From the NCBI GenBank assembly GCA_958510825.1, contig OY294048.1, positions 18,307,589 to 18,371,588 on the forward strand: 64,000 nucleotides of DNA. Reading direction: 5' to 3'. Each line of letters starts with the position of its first letter. Within the stretch, counting starts at the first letter, position 1. Source of the stretch: Brachypterus glaber (taxonomy: Eukaryota > Arthropoda > Insecta > Coleoptera > Kateretidae). Both the position numbers and the translations under genes were made by a program. The notes beneath the pieces were generated by a model, which saw only the letters and a list, made by a program, of their open reading frames with translations, was not told the DNA's origin and ran no database searches. Positions 45,468-56,715 of the stretch are shown here, in pieces.

Positions 45468-45545
45468 AATCATCTATCTTAACAAGAAAAAACATTCAGT
45501 TATACTTATAATTATAATAATATAAACATAGTTTTTATTTTTAAA

Positions 45546-45551
45546 AATAAA
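45546..45551 (+). terminator. Poly(A) signal AATAAA, second JHBP gene
   Basis: AATAAA begins 79 bases after the TGA stop at 45467, inside AAAAATAAATAAATAG. It is the first such signal after the stop. Confidence 0.6.
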
Positions 45552-45599
45552 TAAATAGTTAATAGTTAATAATTAAAATTAGTTCATTATTAAAATTAT

Positions 45600-46300
45600 T
45601 ATTGATTGCTAATATACAGGGTATCCTTTAATTTTTTATACATCATATATTTTCGTTATTATTAAAAATAAAAATACATACAAAAATAGAAAAAAAATCT
45701 AAAAAGAAACTTAAATGGAACCGAAATGATTTTTAATTATTTTTTTAAAACCTACCCCCTATATATCACCCACTTAGGAACACCCACAGCTTTTTTCCAA
45801 AAGCACTCTACTATTTGGTTAAGTGATTAACAAAGTTCTCGTGCCGGAAAGAAAACGTGACGGACAGACGGACGGACGGACAAACGAACTGACAAGAAGG
45901 ATGGACCGACGGACAATCAGACAGACGAAAACAGATTTTCAAAAAATGTTTATTATTGAATAACATTTTGGTACAAAACATTTTCATTTTGGACAAATTT
46001 TTACTTTCTCATAAAAGAAGTATAGCGATAGAAAAAAAAAATATTTTTTTTTTGCCTAAATCATCCTATTTTGTCCTGAAAAGTCGAGAAAAATCAAAAT
46101 AAGCCACGAAAAAAATGTCTATCTGTCTTTCGGTCGGTCTGTCTGTCTGTCTGTATCCAGGATAACCTAAGAACGCTGTGAGCTAGCAACTTTAAATAGG
46201 CTGTGCAAATGTATTTGTATATTGTCCAGGATAATTTCGTATTTTAGCAAAATCGATTGGGGGGAAGAAGGGTAAAATGGGGGTGAAATTTTTGTTTCGG
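45600..46300. other. Downstream of the second gene: repeat scraps, GACG and GTCT microsatellites
   Basis: A TATACAGGGTATCC end lies at 45615. GACGGACG-like units occupy 45857-45925, and CTGTCTGTCTGT lies at 46135-46155. No exon seen. Confidence 0.55.
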
Positions 46301-46810
46301 TTGTATTTTTTTATTATTTACAATAAGAAAAATTTAAAAACCACACAAGGTTAAATAAAACTACAAAAAAAAATTCACTATAATTTTTTTCCAGAGCCCC
46401 CCTCCCCTCTCCCCAAAATGTAAAAAATTGTTTTTAGAGATAATTTTCTTAACAGAAAAAGTAAAATTGCATAAAAAATATAATTATGATTTTTCTTCAG
46501 CCCCCTCCCCTAACCCCCAAAATGTAAAAAATAGTGTTGGGCGTAAATTTTTTACTATTCACAAGAGAAGAAAAATTTAAAAACCACCTAAAAGGTTAAA
46601 TAAAATTACACAAAAAATGTAATTATCATTTTTTCCATGACCCCCTCTACCCAAAATGTAATAAATTTTTTTGGGCATTACTTTTTTAGTATTCACAATA
46701 GAAGAAAAACTTAAAAACCACCTAATAGGTAAAATAAAATTACAACAAAAGTGCTTGTTTCCATGATCCCCGCCCTCCCCAAAATGTAATAAATTGTTTC
46801 TAGACATAGT
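46300..46810. repeat. Tandem array of ~105-130-bp units
   Basis: Four units share CCCAAAATGTAAAAAATTG, TTCACAATAGAAGAAAAA and AAAACCACCTAATAGGTA. The minus-strand ORF over it is an artefact of the repeat. Confidence 0.7.
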
Positions 46811-47639
46811 TTTTTTCTTCTTTAAATTTGAATTCTATGGATCAAAATACATAGAAAACCATGTTTAGTTGTTTTTTTCACGAAATTTTGAAATTTTGAA
46901 AACTGTAGCAGCGCATAACAGAGGGTAACAGCCGAACAAAAAAAAGTATTTTGATCTGGAGACGAGATGTATGTATATATTCCCATTTATTTTGAACCGC
47001 TGAATCCGAATACGCCACCAAAATTCCCTCAACGGGTCATGGTCATGGTTTTTAAAGCCATGCAAGGAGCAAAATTTCAGCTATGAAAAATACATAAAAA
47101 TAGATCTATCTCGTCAAAAGATGCTGGTATTTTTTTGTGGGCCTATGTAATAATAAGTTGTAAATCTAGTAGCAAAAAAAAACATATTAAGCAAAACGCT
47201 TTTTAACGATGTGCCGTCACTGGATTTCCACAAAATTTTAGAATAATTAAAAACTAATTAAGTAAAAATAAAAAATAGGTCAAATTTAAGATTGCTACAG
47301 GATATTTTTATAGAATAGACTATTCTAGTGCTGTAGCTTAGACCACGACTTGCGGTGAAAAAATAGGGCATAATATTTTGGTTTGACATGATTTTAGAGA
47401 TGCTACTGGCAGCCAATTTTCCGAAGATTTCCGATGTATTTTCCTCTGGGTTTTAATGTACTAATTTATTGAAATTAAATATTTAAAACAAAAAACTATA
47501 TAAAATCAAACACAAACTATAAAACAACACAAAAAATATTATTTGAAAAAAACAACACAAATCTTAAAAAAAATTAAAAATATATTTTCTTATGATATTT
47601 TGTTAAAGGAATTGAAAAAAGTTCTTGAAATATCAAATA

Positions 47640-48260
47640 TTTGTTTGTTTTAGGGGATTAGGAGTCGGTAGATTACCCTAAATTATAAAAAGTTAGCTTT
47701 TTTAAAATACATCTAAAACTCCAAAATTTTGCTAAGATATTCTTTATAAACATGCTTAAAAGCCTATATACACGACATTGACTTGAAAAGGGGACTAGGG
47801 GTCAGCAGCCACCCCTAAACATTAAAACAATTCATATTTTTTAAACCAACGTTCTGAAATTTTGTACAACTATTCTTTATACACATAGAGGTTAGCCTAC
47901 ATACACACAATGGGCTTAGAAAGGGGACTAGGGTATAGCGGCCAGCCCTAAATATTAAAATAATTGATATTTTCAAAACTAAAACGCTCTGAAATTTTGT
48001 ACAAATATTCTTTATACACATAAGCGTTAGCCTACATACACAGAAAGGGCTTAGAAAAGGGACTGGGGTCAGCAGCCAGCCCTAAATAATAAAAAAATAC
48101 ATATTTTCAAAACTAAAACTTGTAACGCTCTCAAATTTTGTACAAATATTTTTTATATAAATACACATTAGCCTACATATACAGAATTGTCTTAGAAAGG
48201 GGACAGCCCTAAATTTTAAAATAATTCATATTTTCAAAAAACTAACTTGTAACGCTCTGA
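47640..48260. repeat. Tandem array of ~133-bp units
   Basis: About four units with GGGGACTAGGGGTCAGCAGC, CAGCCCTAAATATTAAAATA, GCTCTGAAATTTTGTACAAA and TTAGCCTACATACACA. Confidence 0.75.
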
Positions 48261-48650
48261 CCTAGAAGTATCTATTCCTGGCTAAAAATGATCCTATTTT
48301 TTGCTAAAAATAAGATATTCTTTATTAAAATGGACCGTTTTTGTCCAAAAATGGGCCTATTGTTTGCTAAAAATAGGTAGTTTTGCAAAAATACTAAGTA
48401 ACATTTTCCTAAAACACACTATAATTAAGTATTAAATTAATAATATAACTTCATTGATACTGTCTATTTCTTATATAATTCTGTATTACCTTGACTTAAT
48501 TAAGATCTTAGTACAATGTCAAGGCAGTGAGTTTGTTTATATTTTATTTTTATATAGGAAAGTTAAAGATCAATGATTAGATCAATTAATATTAATGATA
48601 AAATATACCGGGTGGCATAGATCAAATGTACACCTCCCTTAACTTCTGTA

Positions 48651-50031
48651 GATAGATATATAGATAGATACAGTACTTTATTGACCAAGTCGAAGGGCTA
48701 TCGACCGAGGTCCTTCCGCCCAACATTTTTACAATATATATATATTTATAAAATTAAGAATTTTTTTTCAGAAAATTATTTATATACAGGGTGTATTTGA
48801 AATAGCGTAGGAAATTTTAACAGGTGATTCTACATGATAAAATATGACAAAAAGTTCCTATAAACATATGTCTAAAAATGCATCATAAAGGAGCTACGCC
48901 CCTTTGAAATTGGCTAAAAAAATTGGTTTTTATTTAATAACTCAGGAACCCTTTGAGATGTGTTAACGAGGTTTTGCACGTGAATTAATCCTAATAAGGC
49001 CCATCTTTGTATGTCATTTTCACGTACTTATTTAAACCAGGGGTGTGCGAAACGGGGGGCCTTATCAGCTTTTTGTCCCAAACTTTTTTCTGTGTAAATT
49101 TTTTGCAATTTTATTTTTGAAATGTGATTCCTCAGGTCAAAATACATAAAAAAGGAACTCTTGTTGTAATACTGTAGGATTTACCCGTTTTCGAGAAAAG
49201 TTCATTTGAAGGTGAAATTTCACGGTTCGAGGACGAAAAATTAAATACTAAAATGTCGAAAACCAAAATTTTAATGATGCAATGTTATTCTACATCAAAA
49301 ACTAAGAAAAAAAAGTTTCCATACATGTAGGTCGAAAAAACGCTTTTAAAGATACCATAGCCCTTTAAAAATGGTGCATATTTAGGAGACCATAGCTCCA
49401 TTAGGATTGATTTTTGGAAGTACCTGTATATGAGGTTTTTTCTTAGTTTTTAATGTACATTCGCCCTGCATCATTAAAATTTTGGTTTTCAACATTTTAG
49501 TATTTAATTTTTCGTCCTCGTACCGTGGAATTTCACCTTCAAATTAATTTTTCTCGAAAACGGTTAATCCTACAGTATTACAACAAGAGTACCTTTTTTA
49601 TGTATTTTGACCTGAGGAATCATATTTCAAAAATAAAATTGCAAAAAAGTTACACAGAAAAAAGTTTGGGACAAAAAACTGATAAGCCCCCCCCCCTCGT
49701 TTCGCACACCCCTGGTTGAAATAACACATAAAAACGGGCCTTGGTAGGATTACTTGACGTGCAAAACCTCGTTGATATATCTCAAAGGGTTCCTGAGTTA
49801 TTAAATAAAAACCGATTTTTTTAGCCACTTTTAAAGGGGCGTATCTCCCTTATGACGCATTTTTAGACATATGTTTATAGGAACTTTTTGTCATATTTTA
49901 TGATGTAGAATATGTTAAAATTTCCAACGCTATTTCAAATACACCGTGTATAAAAAAAAACTACTAATAAAAATAGAATAAAATAAGCTAAAAGTAAATC
50001 AAAATTGTTCATTTCTACCCTGCATGTCTTC
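48651..50031 (-). mobile_element. Short LINE 3' fragment, minus strand, split by a family A element
   Basis: On the minus strand the 3' end reads CAATAAAGTACTGTATCTAT with an (ATCT)n tail, and a body with GGACCTCGGTCGATAGCCC. It is flanked by TAACTTCTGTA at 48640-48650 and 50032-50042, the target duplication. Family A copy 2 (48785-49950) is inserted in it with TA duplication; without that the fragment is about 210 bases. Confidence 0.7.
48785..49950. mobile_element. Family A fold-back element, copy 2
   Basis: Ends TACAGGGTGTATTTGAAATA and TATTTCAAATACACCGTGTA, with TA outside on both sides; internal text follows copy 1 closely over its whole length. It is inserted in the short LINE fragment that starts at 48651. 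Confidence 0.85.
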
Positions 50032-50045
50032 TAACTTCTGTATTT

Positions 50046-50147
50046 TTTTTTCTTTTTTTATATGTTTATTTCATTCGTGTTTATTTTTCTTTTCTATTGA
50101 TTTATCTAACTCTTGCTGTAAGATGTATTTCTTTATAAGCAATAAAG

Positions 50148-50193
<46 letters not shown>
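50046..50193 (+). mobile_element. Short LINE 3' fragment with (ATT)n tail and 14-bp target duplication
   Basis: TAACTTCTGTATTT stands at both ends (50032-50045 and 50194-50207). The insert ends in AGCAATAAAG and an ATT array of about 14 units. A 3' repeat tail plus a long target duplication is the mark of target-primed reverse transcription. It is 5'-truncated to about 150 bases. Confidence 0.82.
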
Positions 50194-50195
<2 letters not shown>

Positions 50196-50719
50196 ACTTC
50201 TGTATTTGTAAAGATAAAATTAATTGCAAATCGGTACTTATAATGTACTTAAGGGACCTCAACTTTTGACATATAAAACAACATTTTGCTGATTCCGGTT
50301 TTAACGAATGTGCTACAACTTTCACTTTAAGTGCGATATCTAAATACCTTACATTTTTGTAATCTATGCACATTTCTGAAAAGATTGATACCGCATTAGT
50401 GACATTTCAAATGTCAAATTTTATTTTAATTTTGTTTTAATTTTTTTAACTAAGATCTCATGGCATCTTTAATAAACTCTAATGGACACCAGAAATGCTA
50501 AAAAAAAATATTTTCTTTTAACTTGTATAATTCTTTAAATGTACATCCATGTTAACATTGTACCATTTAAAAGTGTAAGAAATATAGAAAAGATCCATGC
50601 GATAAATTTTTATACAAGTCGAATAATTACCAATTTTAATTTTAAATTAAAAATTGAAATTGTAGTCAAAACGCAAAAAAGGTAATTATTTCACCTGGAT
50701 AAAAAGCTAGCTCATAGTC

Positions 50720-51990
50720 TTGGTCATACACAAATATTTTGAATGAAAACTTCAAACCTTGAATTCCGAAACTGATGTGCGAAAGACTTCCCTGGAATCC
50801 GGCAGTCTATTCCAGTAGGCATTTTTCACTGAAAATGTGCTCTCGGCGCTGTGCGATCGAATAAGCCGCTCGGACCTCCCTGATAGCACAAACACCTTCT
50901 AAAAAGATTCTTAAAATAAATAGCCGGAAGGACAGCATGCTTCTTAGAAGCATGTCTATTTTGCTCAGGATATTCTCAGAACGATTAACGAAATGCAAAG
51001 GATACCCTTTAATCGGGAGTTCTTAAGAAGCTTCTTACAAGCCTCTGCATTAAATAAGACTATTTTAAAAAGTATGTTAAGAATGTTTTTAGAAGTAGAT
51101 GCATGTACTTTTAAGAATATTCTTAGTATGCTTCTTAAAATATTCTTATGTGATGCATTTAAGTAATAATATTGAATATTGCGCATGCGCAAACAAATTA
51201 GGTAGGCCTTTCAGAATTGTACATTAATGTAATTTTTCTCTTTCTTTCAAATATATTTTATAATACTCGATCCTTTTTATGGAGTAATATCATAAAGGAC
51301 ATGGCGAAAATTTTTACGTCTTTGTGCTAAACCTAATAAATAAAGTATATAAAAATATTTAGATATAGCATCCATCAGGTATGATTCATATGCGATATAC
51401 AGTATTACTGTAAAAGCACTCTTTCCACCAGACATAAAAATCATGCGCCACACAAAAATCTAATGTTTAGAGAAAAAAATAGCAAATAATTATCATTTCA
51501 AAAATAATAATTTTAATTTTTTTTTTCTAAAACTATATAAAATCACTTTATGTCTAAAAATAAATCCATTTCTACTACTAGGGTAAAACTTATGTTATTA
51601 ACAACAATTTTAAGAATATTTGTAATTCTAACCTAATAAAATTAAAATGATATAGATGTCATATTACTATTCTAAAAACATTCCCATTAGAATATTTTAA
51701 GTATATGTATTGGAAATATTCTTAGCAAAATACTCTAATCATGCTAAGAATGTTTAGAGTAGAAGCACTTATGCTACTACAGCAGTGCACCTTTTAAGAA
51801 CATGCTTGGCATGTTTACAGCATTATGCTAAGAACCTTTTCAAGGGAGCGATTAAAAAACCTTCTTAGTATGAAGTGTGTTATCAGGGCTATAGACCGAG
51901 TCGGCATGCTGCGAACTATCTACTCGCCCTCTATTTGACCGAGTTGGCGCAGACGGAACAAAAACTCCTCTCGGTCTTATAGACCGAGAC
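50720..51990 (-). mobile_element. LINE C-terminal fragment, split by a ~1-kb MITE
   Basis: Minus-strand reading: VFVPSAPTRSNRGRV...HADSVY from about 51960 to 51895, then, across an insertion, RSERLIRSHSAESTF and VKNAYWNRLPDSREVF...SEFKV stop (to about 50757). The WNRLP motif followed by a Phe-Lys end is typical of non-LTR ORF2 C-termini. The frame joins when 50879-51893 is left out. Confidence 0.68.
50879..51893. mobile_element. MITE (~1 kb) with CCCTGATARCACA termini, inside a LINE
   Basis: Left CCCTGATAGCACAAACACC and right AGTGTGTTATCAGGG are inverted. The interior is full of short inverted words (AAGAATATTCTTA, CTTCTTAGAAG, AAGCATGC). No ORF. Confidence 0.7.
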
Positions 51991-52085
51991 TGCAGTGGAC
52001 GTGTTAATTCAATGTTTTATTTTGTATAGTGAAGAAACAAAAAACCTGGCTTTACTTCTTTAAATAGTGTAGTACATTAGGAATG

Positions 52086-52478
52086 CACGGTGTGCCTTAA
52101 ACAAAGTTAAATGGAAAGTCAAACCACCCCGGATTTTTTGATTTTAGGTTGTTTTTGGGACATTTCCAAACAGTTTTTGACAAAAATTGAAATAGCTCAT
52201 GGAGCCGTATTTAAATAAAGTCAGTTTTCTTCTTCTTCTTCAAGTTTTTCCTGACATCACAATACTGAGTTTCTTCAATGACACAACCTATAGCATAGGT
52301 ACTACCCATAATACTCAATATAATCAAGGCCATTCACACGCCTACTTTTTTAATGTCCAAAATAAAGGTCGTCTTATTTTGTACATTAAAAAAGTCCGAA
52401 ATATCCCAAATACAACCTAAAATCAAAAAATCCGGGGTGGTTTGACTTTACATTTAACTTTGTTTAAGGCACACCGTG
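52086..52478. mobile_element. MITE with CACGGTGTGCCTTAAAC termini (~390 bp)
   Basis: CACGGTGTGCCTTAAACAAA at the left and TTTGTTTAAGGCACACCGTG at the right are inverted, and pairing continues through AAACCACCCCGGATTTTTTG. AATG stands directly outside both ends, a possible 4-bp target duplication. Confidence 0.83.
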
Positions 52479-52515
52479 AATGAATAATTTTTTAATAATT
52501 AATTATACTAATTAT

Positions 52516-52784
52516 AATTATGTTATGTTATGTTTGTTTTTAACCTCGTACTATTCTACTTAATTAAGCATCCCCTAACTCCAGGACTTGTGTGGGCTAG
52601 TAGTAGAGGGAACCACCGGCTTTAATTGACTTTCGAACCAATATATATAGGGAGTACGCCTTCGCCAAATTTCAATTATTAATTAACTGAAAAAGGCAAT
52701 CGGCGCCAGTGAGGTTTGAACTCACGATCATTAGATCAGTGTCAGGCTATATCGATGCCATTGACCACTGAGCTAAATCTCCCA
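52516..52784 (-). mobile_element. tRNA-derived SINE, copy 2
   Basis: On the minus strand it starts GGGAGATTTAGCTCAGTGG, with a clear A box (TAGCTCAGTGG) and B box (GAGTTCAAACCTC) at tRNA spacing, then CACTGGCGCCGATTGCC, the body CCGGTGGTTCCCTCTACTAC, and a tail of CATAACATAACATAA. The head is much better preserved than in copy 1. This is a SINE head, not a functional tRNA: the acceptor stem does not close. Confidence 0.82.
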
Positions 52785-53529
52785 TATTAATATTAATACA
52801 CTGTAATAATAATTATTAATACATTGTAATAGTAATTTAATTATTTAATTTTTAATATATTTGACCTTTGAGTTCAAACTAAAATGCTCTATAAAGTAAC
52901 AAAGGTTAAATATATGACAACTCATATACTGCCCTGCTAAGACAAGTTGCCTATCTGCAAATTATATGTTTTGAGATATGGCCAGTTTTATTGTTTTTGT
53001 TTGCACTTTTTGAAAACATGTTTAAATAAATATGGCGTTGGGTTCTGCTTTATTTTAAATGAAAAATACGTGGTGCTTTAAAAAAAAATATATTTTTTGT
53101 CAGAAAAATAAATTGTCATACTAAATGCATTTGTTCTATCTGAGAGTTAGGACAAAATGATCTAAAAAGTCCAATTCAATTACTAAGATCTGTAAAGTTA
53201 GTCCTAGTCTTGACTTTTCGTCTCGTAAAGACTAGTTAAGACAATTTTATTTAGAAAACATTGAAAAATTTCCACTTAGGACAAATATCTTAAGCTTATT
53301 ACATTAGCTAATCCTAAAAATGTTAGGATTTGGGTTTTAGATAGGACCTTGCTTTTTAGTAGGCACATGTGGCTAGTGTAAAGCAAGTCGATGGTATACT
53401 TATCTCAAAAAGTGAATTTTTCCAGATAGGACAACTTGACTTGTATAAGAATAGTATTTAAAAGGGAAGGAGAGGATGATAGTTCCGACCAGCAATCAAC
53501 CACTCAAATTTAATTTAAATTTAAAATTG
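52785..53529. other. Intergenic, no gene seen
   Basis: AT-rich text without a recognisable exon or repeat. Confidence 0.5.
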
Positions 53530-54325
53530 TTTGATTTTTAGCTCAACTTTCATATAACCCAAGTTTTTTTTCATAATTTAATTATTTGCCATTTTCGTTT
53601 GGAATTCGTGCGTTTTTGAGAAAAACAATTTTCATTTGTTTTAACAAAAAAATATGATATATTTAAAAAATATTTTAGGTATTCAGATTTTACTTCAAAA
53701 AGTGAGAAAAAAGTTTTTATAGACGTTTGAGCTAAATTGCTTTTTAATGGATCTAGTGTTAAAGGGCATTTTTAGAATATTTATTAGGTCATATCTCAGT
53801 AACGGTTTAACTTATTAACATGAAATTTTTACTGAACTATAGAACCAATAAATGTAAGCATTTAACGTTTTATTAAAATTAAGTTTTTGACCAGGGGCTT
53901 AGATAATGGATGCCTTATAATTTATATGTAAAACTGTAAGTACGCCCCTGGTTAAATATTTATTTATTTTATGTCATAAAATGATAATGTTTATTGGTTG
54001 CATACTAAAAAAAATTTAAAGTCAATAAGTTAATCCGTTCCTAGGTTATGAAGTGAATAATATTCTAAATATGTCCCTTAAACGTCTTTTAGCTCCCCTA
54101 CAAACGTTCATAGAAACTTTTTGTCTCACTTTTTGATATAAAATCTTAATATCCAAAAAAAAATTAAAATATGTCATATTTTTTTGTTAAAACAAATGAA
54201 AATAGTTTTTCTCAAAGACGCATAGATAGATTTCTTTTAATTTGGTCTTAAAAAGATGCCAAAGCTCTAAATAATTAAAATATGAAAAAAAACTTGGGTT
54301 GTATGAAAGTTGAGCTAAAAATCGT
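53530..54325. mobile_element. Fold-back element (~800 bp)
   Basis: TTTTTAGCTCAACTTTCATA...AACCCAAGTTTTTTTTCATA on the left is inverted at the right (TATGAAAAAAAACTTGGGTT...TATGAAAGTTGAGCTAAAAA). Arms are about 250 bases, with TTGTTTTAACAAAAAAATAT near the centre of each. Confidence 0.8.
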
Positions 54326-54403
54326 TTCCAGACCGGGGTGTGTGGCTATATGTGGGGCCACAGAAAAAAAAAGGTCAACAACTTTTTCGAAGACTATTAT
54401 ATT

Positions 54404-54588
54404 CATATGTTTTGAGGCGCTGACCCGAACTAAGGATCAAAATAGCACCCCATCTTATCATTTCTGGAGAAAACCTCTAGAAACATTAGTTTCTTACCCG
54501 ATAATTAGGCTTTTTGAGGTAATCTTAAAAAATAATCTTATGAGTGCTATTTTGAGCTCGAGTTGGAATCAGCACCTCAAAATACATA
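54404..54588. mobile_element. MITE (~185 bp)
   Basis: ATATGTTTTGAGGCGCTGAC...GATCAAAATAGCAC and GTGCTATTTTGAGCTC...CAGCACCTCAAAATACAT are inverted. Confidence 0.65.
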
Positions 54589-54590
54589 GG

Positions 54591-55212
54591 AATACAATTC
54601 AATTCAATTCTTTATTCGTGCTGAGATTTGTAGATACAAATTTACACATGGCATTATTATAATAATAAATTAGTAATACACTAAATATGTAGAATAAATG
54701 GACAAAACAGTTAAAAATTTGATTGGACAGAACATATAAGAAAGTTCGATTGGACATAACCATAAAAAAAATTATATATTACTAAATAAACTAACTAAAA
54801 TTATATAAGATTTAAGCTAACTGACGTTTGAAAAAACTCCTAAATGCTGTAAAAGGCGTTTTTTAACAAGTATGTTTTAATTTCCTCCTTGTATTTTTTG
54901 ATAGATAATATTCTTGTTGCCTGAGGTAATTTATTAAAGAAAACTGGGGCATAATAGTTTAACGCTAAGCCTGATTTATTTAGCCTTTGATAAGTGACAT
55001 AGAGGTTAGCGTTATTCCTCGTAAAATGCTGGTGTTGGTTTGATCTGGTTTTATAACTGTGTAGATTCTCTTTTGCAAAAACGAGACATTAAAAAATATA
55101 CAAAAGTGCAAGGCAGGGTTAGAATATTTAATTCTGAGAATTTGCTTCTAACGCAATCTTGGAAGCCAACATTGATAAGAACTCTAAGAGCTCTTCTCTG
55201 CAGAGTAAAAAT
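54591..55212 (-). mobile_element. 5'-truncated LINE, C-terminal part, inserted at a satellite edge
   Basis: Minus-strand reading from about 55210: LQRRALRVLINVGFQD, RSKFSELNILTLP, (frameshift), ENLHSYKTRSNQHQHFTRNN, LNKSGLALNYYAPVFFNKLP, SIKKYKEEIKTYLLKNAFYS then stop. The 3' end is AATAAAG with a GAATTGAATTGAATT tail at 54591-54610. It belongs to the same broad group as 1490-2400 (compare QKKALRAIFGL and SCRSLFKSKNILTV). It is dead. Confidence 0.85.
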
Positions 55213-55232
55213 ATTACTAGCTTGGGGTGCGG

Positions 55233-56456
55233 GTTTCGAAAAGAGTTCTTGAACTTTTTATGTGTGGCTGTGCTATTAACATACAAAACGGTTTTTCCAT
55301 GATGCGCTGGTTTCTCGAAAAAAAGCCGTTTTTCAACCCGACCTACTGGATAATATATAATGATGAAAGAGTGGAAATATTTAGTTCTTTAAGATTCTAT
55401 ATATACATTAAAACAATTACTACCTTGGGGTCCGGGTACAATGGTTTCGAAAAGAGTTCTTGAACTTTTTGTTTGGCTGTGCTATTAACATACAAAACTG
55501 TTTTTCCATGACGCGCTGGTTTCTCGAAAAAAAGCCGTTTTTCAACCCGACCTACTGGATAATATATTATGATAAAAGAGTGGAAATATTTAGTTCTTTA
55601 AGAATCTATATATACATTAAAACAATTACTAGCTTGGGGTCCGGGTACAATGGTTTCGAAAAGAGTTCTTGAACTTTTATGTTTGGCTGTGCTATTGACA
55701 TACAAAACTGTTTTTCCATGACGGGCTGGTTTCTCGAAAAAAAGCCGTTTTTCAACCCGACCTACTGGATAATATATTATGATGAAAGAGTGGAAATATT
55801 TAGTTCTTTAAGATTCTAAATATACATTAAAACAATTACTAGCTTGGGGTCCGGGTACAATGGTTTCGAAAAGAGTTCTTGAACTTTTTTGTTTGACATA
55901 CAAAACTGTTTTTCCATGACGCGCTAGTTTCTCGAAAAAAAGCCGTTTTTCAACCCGACCTACTGGATAATATATTATGATGAAAGAGTGGAAATATTTA
56001 GATCTTTAAGATTCTAAATATACATTAAAACAATTACTAGCTTGGGGTCCGGGTGCAATGGTTTCGAAAAGAGTTCTTGAAGTTTTTTGTTTGGCTATGC
56101 TATTGACATACAAAACTGTTTTTCCATGACGCGCTGGTTTCTCGAAAAAAAAGCCGTTTTTCAACCCGACCTACTGGATAATATATTATGATGAAAGAGT
56201 GGAAATATTTAGTTCTTTAAGATTCTATATATACATTAAAACAATTACTAGCTTGGGGTCCGGGTACAATGGTTTCGAAAAGAGTTCTTGAACTTTTTTG
56301 TTTGGCTGTGCTATTGACATACAAAACTGTTTTTCCATGACGCGCTGGTTTCTCGAAAAAAAGCCGTTTTTCAACCCGACCTAAGACCATAATATATTAT
56401 GATAAAAGAGTGGAAATATTTAGTTCTTTAAGATTCTATATATACATTAAAACAAT
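55233..56456. repeat. 210-bp satellite array (5.8 units)
   Basis: TTTCGAAAAGAGTTCTTGAA starts units at 55233, 55445, 55654, 55864, 56062 and 56272. Units are very similar, and one is 12 bases shorter. Each contains CTCGAAAAAAAGCCGTTTTT and CAACCCGACCTACTGGATAA. The small ORFs over it are repeat artefacts. Confidence 0.93.
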
Positions 56457-56715
56457 TTTTATGTCAACAAAAAATAAAATAAGACCATTTTTTTTAAGCA
56501 GGAAGAATTTGAAACGGAATATTTAACAAGGCCGGGCATTTCATGGTTACCGACACTTTAATTGACGGATTTGTAAGGTAGAGTAGCCAAAAAAAGAAAA
56601 ACGGAACTTATAAAATCGTACGGTTTTCCGTACGCTCGTCTATCATAGGAATTATATCATAGTTCAGTCAGATAAAGAGGAATTCCTTTGTTGAAATTGC
56701 AATAAATGCACACGG

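Noticed and set aside
50800..51192. Minus-strand frames of 63 and 75 codons
   Set aside because: They run across MITE sequence or in the wrong frame; the real coding trace here is the LINE C-terminus in a different frame.
52700..52784. tRNA gene on the minus strand
   Set aside because: A and B boxes are present, but the acceptor stem does not pair and the sequence continues into a SINE body also found at 22.4 kb.
55227..55672. Repeated frames beginning with CGCAINIQN
   Set aside because: They recur with every 210-bp satellite unit and break whenever the unit length changes frame.
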